A stretch of DNA of 52,711 nucleotides from JAKFFN01 sp036675025 (GTDB taxonomy: Bacteria; Sumerlaeota; Sumerlaeia; Sumerlaeales; Sumerlaeaceae): contig JAKFFN010000040.1 in assembly GCA_036675025.1 (NCBI GenBank), positions 1-52,711 of the forward strand, written 5' to 3'. A model generated the notes under the pieces. The model worked only from the letters and a program-made list of their open reading frames with translations. It had not been told where the DNA came from and made no database searches. Numbering within the stretch: the stretch's first letter is position 1; the number at the start of each line of letters is the position of its first letter. Positions 49,306 through 52,711 of this stretch are shown here, piece after piece. Position numbers and translations under genes: made by a program.

Positions 49306-49890
49306 TCACTTGGGTTGCGGTGAAGTGTCTTGCACCTTAAAATATAGCTGAGCGGAACGATTAACGACATCGCGAACTTTACCCGATTCGCTTTTGCCAT
49401 ACTGTTCCATTATGCTTTTATAGATGGCCTTGGCTTCTTCGTATCGCTTCTGGATGTCATAGATACGTGCAGTTGAGTATTGTGCGCGGGCTTTAACGAA
49501 ATCATCCTGTGATGCGGCATTGGCTTTTTCGTAATAGCTAAGTGCCATCTGCAGTTCATCGCTTTGCGCTGCACAATCACCCAGTTCCAGGTACGTCAGC
49601 GGAACGTAGGTCTGATCATTGGGGAAATTGGTTATGACTCTCTGGTAGCACTCGCCGATCTTGGCCATTTGGCCCCGTCGCCGCTCAAGTTCCGGAGCAA
49701 TCAACTGGCTGTTCTGATACATCCTGGCAAACTGGAACTGATCTTTGGCAGTGGGAAAATCAGGGATCACCAGGGCGTTTTCGTCGCTTTTCCTTCCAGC
49801 GCCCATTTTGCCGGCGCATCCCGGTAGTGTTAATACAGCAGGAACGGCAAATAACGTGAAAACAACAAAGACTAAAATACGGCAATTCAT
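49306..49890 (-). CDS. Lipoprotein with TPR repeats
   Basis: A 194-residue predicted lipoprotein. Signal sequence MNCRILVFVVFTLFAVPAVL is followed by lipobox TLPG|C (Cys25), so it is anchored to a membrane on the periplasmic side. The mature part is helical with TPR-like units: GECYQRVITNFPNDQTYVP, LTYLELGDCAAQSDELQMALSYYEKANAAS, ARAQYSTARIYDIQKRYEEAKAIYKSIMEQYG. This resembles YfgC/BamD-like TPR lipoproteins in layout, but no direct assignment is made. ATG 49890 has AGGAG 9 nt upstream. An inverted repeat TAACT-TCTCG-AGTTA lies just upstream at 49906-49920. Convergent with the Hsp70 gene, 14 nt apart. Confidence 0.78.
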   Translation of the reverse strand: MNCRILVFVVFTLFAVPAVLTLPGCAGKMGAGRKSDENALVIPDFPTAKDQFQFARMYQNSQLIAPELERRRGQMAKIGECYQRVITNFPNDQTYVPLTYLELGDCAAQSDELQMALSYYEKANAASQDDFVKARAQYSTARIYDIQKRYEEAKAIYKSIMEQYGKSESGKVRDVVNRSAQLYFKVQDTSPQPK

Positions 49891-49991
49891 CTGGCAATAC
49901 TCCTGTAACTTCTCGAGTTAGTGCCCCGGATTCCGTGAACGGCGCCGGAACCTTTTTAACTACTCGGGCTAAACTCTCCCCTGCTGTTTTG

Positions 49992-50675
49992 CTATTTCAA
50001 GGATTTCATGATGAGTGCGACGTTTTCAGCAAGGGGCTGACTATTAAACACTGCGCTGCCGGCAACCAGTACTTCGGCGCCAGCGGCTACTACGATTCCC
50101 GCGGTTTCGGCATTAATGCCGCCGTCAGCCTGGATCAAATATTTGTACTTCTTCTGCTCCCTGATCTGCCTGGCCTCGCGGATTTTGTTAATGCAGGCTG
50201 GCATCAAGGGCTGCCCTCCGAAGCCGGGTTCAACGGTCATTATCAATAGCAAATCTACAGCAGGTAGATACTTCTCCACGCTGGAAAGTGGAGTATCTGG
50301 CTTCACGGAAACGCCTGCTTTCATACCAAGGCTATGGATTTCTTTCAGCACTTGCCCGAGATTGTCGCGGCAAGCTTCTACGTGGACTGTCAGGTTTTGA
50401 ACTCCCGCCTTTGCGAAGGGCTCGATAAGAGTATCGGGAGCTTCTGTCATGAGGTGCGCGTCGAAGTATGCTTTTTTCGAAACTTTGCGCAGGGCTTTTA
50501 CCACCGGTGGGCCGAACGTAAGATTTGGAACGAAGTGGTTATCCATAATGTCCAGGTGGATCCAGGAACATCCGGCTTTAACAGATTCACGTATCTGCGA
50601 GCCAAGTTTTGAGAAATCAGCGCTCAGTATAGAGGGAGCAATTACTAGTGGGTTTTTGTGGGATTTCGGAGCCAT
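49992..50675 (-). CDS. rpe: Ribulose-phosphate 3-epimerase
   Basis: A 227-residue TIM-barrel enzyme of the pentose phosphate pathway. IAPSILSADFSKLG, WIHLDIMDNHFVPNLTFGPPVV with the catalytic Asp and metal-binding His, FDAHLMTEAP, LTVHVEAC, IMTVEPGFGGQP, ADGGINAETAG with the second catalytic Asp, and VLVAGSAVF are all in place. ATG 50675 yields MAPKSHKNPLVIAPS; no strong ribosome site. It lies 32 nt after the TPR membrane protein gene on the same strand and is probably co-transcribed with it. Confidence 0.96.
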   Translation of the reverse strand: MAPKSHKNPLVIAPSILSADFSKLGSQIRESVKAGCSWIHLDIMDNHFVPNLTFGPPVVKALRKVSKKAYFDAHLMTEAPDTLIEPFAKAGVQNLTVHVEACRDNLGQVLKEIHSLGMKAGVSVKPDTPLSSVEKYLPAVDLLLIMTVEPGFGGQPLMPACINKIREARQIREQKKYKYLIQADGGINAETAGIVVAAGAEVLVAGSAVFNSQPLAENVALIMKSLK

Positions 50676-50707
50676 CGCGGAACCATTGTTACCCAGAGAC
50701 GGGCTGT

Positions 50708-52129
50708 CTATTTGAGATGCGATTTCGCTTCAGCTAAAATAGCCGATTCAGCGGGAGCGAGGGTCTTCACTTTTTGCCACGACGACCTTGCCATGCTTTT
50801 CTCATTACGGGCGTCATGAACGAGCGCCTGTAGCCTGTGAGCCTGGATATTCTGGCTGTCGCCTTTTATGAGCGCTGAGATCACTGTATTGGCCTCAGCA
50901 AGCGCTTTGTCCTTTTCACTATCCGCACCAGTTCCCATTTCTCCAAGGTAATAGAGCGCGTTAGCGAGTCGCAACTGGAGACGTGCATCCGTGGACAGGT
51001 AGGAAAGAGCCTCTCGATAGGATTTGACGGAATCAGCCAGGCGGTTTGCTTTCAGGTGATCTTCTGCCTGCACATTGAGCAGTGATGCCAGTTCAACGCG
51101 GAGCAGGTCGCGGTTGTGCAGAAGACGGCCCGAATCCAATTGTGCCCGCAGCAAAACAATCGCATCGGTCAATTTGCCTTCGGCTACCAGCGCCTTGGAT
51201 TTTTCTAAAGCTTCTTCGCTGCTCATGGGATTTGTCGAAACATCGAGTGCGGGTCCGGTGAGTGAAGCTGTTTGAACGTTGGGGACGGTAACTTCAAGAG
51301 CCGGGAACTTGCGGGAGACATCAAAACACGCATAGCCAAACGACCCGATGAGTCCTATGTAAATCAGCGCATAGACGAGCTTTCCTTTGTTCATCCTGCC
51401 AAAAGCTTCGATGAACCCACCGATTCCGGCAGCAAGAACATCTTCAACGTCGGTGGGGCGCTTAACAGGTATCTTTGTAGAAGTTGCGGACCGTGAAGCT
51501 TTGCGGGATACGGCCGCAGGTTTGGTAATTCGAGAGGTGTCAGCTTCATCGAGTTCAGAATCATACAACTCATTAATGCCAGAAGGGTTATCGGGTGCGG
51601 CGCGTTCCAAGTACTGCTTGAGCTCTTCCTCCGGCCGGAAAACAATCGATTGTGCAGTGGCAGTAACTGCTGGTTCATCCGCACGCGGTTTCGCCGCGGT
51701 GTTAGGGGCCGCCGTCATAGAGCTCTTCCAGCTATCGAGGCCGGTGTGCAGTAGGTTCGTGAGCCGCCGTGTGGCATCACTTGCCTTGGCCTTGTGCTGG
51801 GCTGCGGCGTCGAAGGCTTTTCGGGCAATCTGCGAAATGGAGTCACGGCCTGTACTAAGCGCGTCAGGTGATTGTTCAAATTCGCCATATTCCGGCGGAT
51901 CATCTTCGAAAGTTACAGTCTGTGGAGTTGCTCGTTTGCGCCGAGCTGGCTTTACAGTGACTGGCGTGCCTTCAAGTACCAACGCAAGCCTGTTTCGAAT
52001 GTCTCTTCGCAACGGGGCAATCGTGGCTGCCTTGCGCAGAATGGCAACGGCTTCGGCCTCATCTCCTGCATTAATGGCCTCATCAGCCAATTCCAATAGA
52101 TCATCCACATCAATCGTCGGACGGTTCAT
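50708..52129 (-). CDS. TPR-repeat protein with one membrane segment
   Basis: A 473-residue protein. The N-terminal part has a TPR-like pair (DVDDLLELADEAINAGDEAEAVAILRKAATIAPLRRDIRNRLALVL), followed by about 180 residues of low-complexity, charged and Ser/Ala-rich sequence. One transmembrane helix is seen near residue 260 (LVYALIYIGLIGSFGYACF). The external C-terminal half has further TPR units (EEALEKSKALVAEGKLTDAIVLLRAQLD, SVKSYREALSYLSTDARLQLRLANALYYLGEMG). An N-in, C-out orientation is likely but not certain. ATG 52129 is chosen, with GAGG 9 nt upstream; TTG 52144 is in frame. No known family is recognised. Divergent from the partial gene at the window end; rpe follows. Confidence 0.72.
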   Translation of the reverse strand: MNRPTIDVDDLLELADEAINAGDEAEAVAILRKAATIAPLRRDIRNRLALVLEGTPVTVKPARRKRATPQTVTFEDDPPEYGEFEQSPDALSTGRDSISQIARKAFDAAAQHKAKASDATRRLTNLLHTGLDSWKSSMTAAPNTAAKPRADEPAVTATAQSIVFRPEEELKQYLERAAPDNPSGINELYDSELDEADTSRITKPAAVSRKASRSATSTKIPVKRPTDVEDVLAAGIGGFIEAFGRMNKGKLVYALIYIGLIGSFGYACFDVSRKFPALEVTVPNVQTASLTGPALDVSTNPMSSEEALEKSKALVAEGKLTDAIVLLRAQLDSGRLLHNRDLLRVELASLLNVQAEDHLKANRLADSVKSYREALSYLSTDARLQLRLANALYYLGEMGTGADSEKDKALAEANTVISALIKGDSQNIQAHRLQALVHDARNEKSMARSSWQKVKTLAPAESAILAEAKSHLK

Positions 52130-52337
52130 CAACCATAGCCTCAACTTGTATCAATTTGTTATAATACCGACAGCAGTCTTGTACGTAAGCGGAGACTGTC
52201 AGATCAACCGAAATTTCATTAAATTACAACAAAATATGATGTTGAGAGCTTGCGCAGGCGCAACAAAGCATTGACGCTGTTTTTTGGTAAGGCTAGATGC
52301 ACAACAAAGTCATACATCCTGGAGTGAGAGATACCTT

Positions 52338-52711
52338 ATGAGGGCAAGCGGTGGCCGGTTTTTTTACGAGCTGATTTTCTGGGTCGCGGTGGTAGCGCTC
52401 GTATATATTAACCGTGGGCTTTACAAGACGTTAGAAGCGCAATTGTCCCCTATCCTACAGGCGTACACTACTGTCGCTTTGTTCCTTATGGGCGTCGCCT
52501 TATTCCTTCTGGTTGCCTACCTTCGCGAGGCTATTGCAAATACGGCTGTTTACCTATACGAGCACATGTCGGGCAACCAGCCGCTGAACTACGAAAAAGG
52601 CAACCTCTCAAAGAACATAGCAAAAACAGCACGGCGTCTGGAACGCAAAGGCGACCACGAAGCTGCTGGCGAGGCCTATGAATCACTGGAACTGTGGCGT
52701 GATGCGGCTAT
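52338..52711 (+). CDS. Membrane protein, 5' part (3' end outside window)
   Basis: A 124-codon open frame that runs off the window. ATG 52338 is preceded by GGAGTGAG at 52321-52328. The protein starts MRASGGRFFYELIFWVAVVALVYINRG, a first membrane helix, then a short polar loop and a second helix (VALFLMGVALFLLVAYL), followed by a charged segment with a TPR-like turn, ARRLERKGDHEAAGEAYESLEL. This suggests two membrane helices followed by a cytosolic TPR domain. It is transcribed away from the other TPR membrane protein, across 208 nt that contain an AT-rich TATAAT-like site (52160-52165). Not recognised as a known family. Confidence 0.65.
   Translation, partial: MRASGGRFFYELIFWVAVVALVYINRGLYKTLEAQLSPILQAYTTVALFLMGVALFLLVAYLREAIANTAVYLYEHMSGNQPLNYEKGNLSKNIAKTARRLERKGDHEAAGEAYESLELWRDAA

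Overview
This 52.7 kb window comes from a bacterial chromosome of moderately high GC content (by eye a little above 50%). No ribosomal RNA or other placing marker is present, so I cannot name the phylum. The gene set points to a free-living Gram-negative-type bacterium from a poorly sampled lineage. It has lipoprotein and signal-peptide genes, an AMIN-type cell-wall amidase, an FtsW-family protein, type IV-like prepilins, heme A synthase (so an aerobic cytochrome oxidase is likely), cobalamin-dependent methionine synthase, a sulfatase and an unusual number of TPR proteins. I see no insertion sequence, prophage, integrase or CRISPR array. Most of the window is housekeeping DNA; the accessory part is the prepilin block at about 12.5-22.7 kb.

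Layout. 1-8.5 kb: 3' end of an ABC-F ATPase, a TerB-like protein, an alpha/beta hydrolase, ftsW, a stand-alone Lon-N domain protein, then a minus-strand run sulfatase-rsmG-glycosyltransferase. 8.6-12.3 kb: full-length metH with a clear terminator. 12.5-22.7 kb: three consecutive copies (A, B, C) of a three-gene cassette: a PilV-like prepilin, a PilW/PulJ-like prepilin and a very large PilX/GspK-like protein. 22.7-28.4 kb: queG, a short-repeat tract, an O-antigen ligase-like membrane protein, dnaG and a PP2C phosphatase. 28.4-33.9 kb: tRNA-Phe, ctaA, trpF-trpB, ribH, a GntR/LacI-type regulator and a TPR protein. 34-38.9 kb: amidase-nusB-der and a protein joining a primase-type CHC2 zinc finger to TPRs. 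39-42.7 kb: two tiny exported proteins, queD-folE and a B12-type radical SAM enzyme. 42.7-46.5 kb, minus strand: thiD, a 6S RNA gene, dnaX, ybaB; tRNA-Leu lies on the plus strand. 46.7-52.7 kb: a J-domain/TPR protein with an Hsp70, a TPR lipoprotein, rpe, a TPR membrane protein and the start of a further membrane protein.

The most unusual system is the triplicated prepilin cassette. In all three copies the third gene starts inside the second with exactly 35 nt of overlap. The third gene's Shine-Dalgarno lies inside codons for a conserved C-terminal peptide (HHPGESA) of the second protein, and the second gene's Shine-Dalgarno lies inside codons for the conserved C-terminus (TRGID) of the first. 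The third proteins keep a prepilin-like N-terminus but lack Glu5, as known for GspK-type tip subunits. The copies may therefore encode three alternative pilus or pseudopilus tip complexes. No assembly ATPase, platform protein or prepilin peptidase is in the window, so the core machine would have to be elsewhere.

Other notable points are a 6S RNA gene recognised from its sequence and folding, the CHC2-TPR fusion, a two-gene Hsp70/J-TPR unit, and palindromes upstream of the two tiny exported proteins. Starts were chosen from family alignments known to me and from visible Shine-Dalgarno sequences; several genes use GTG or TTG.
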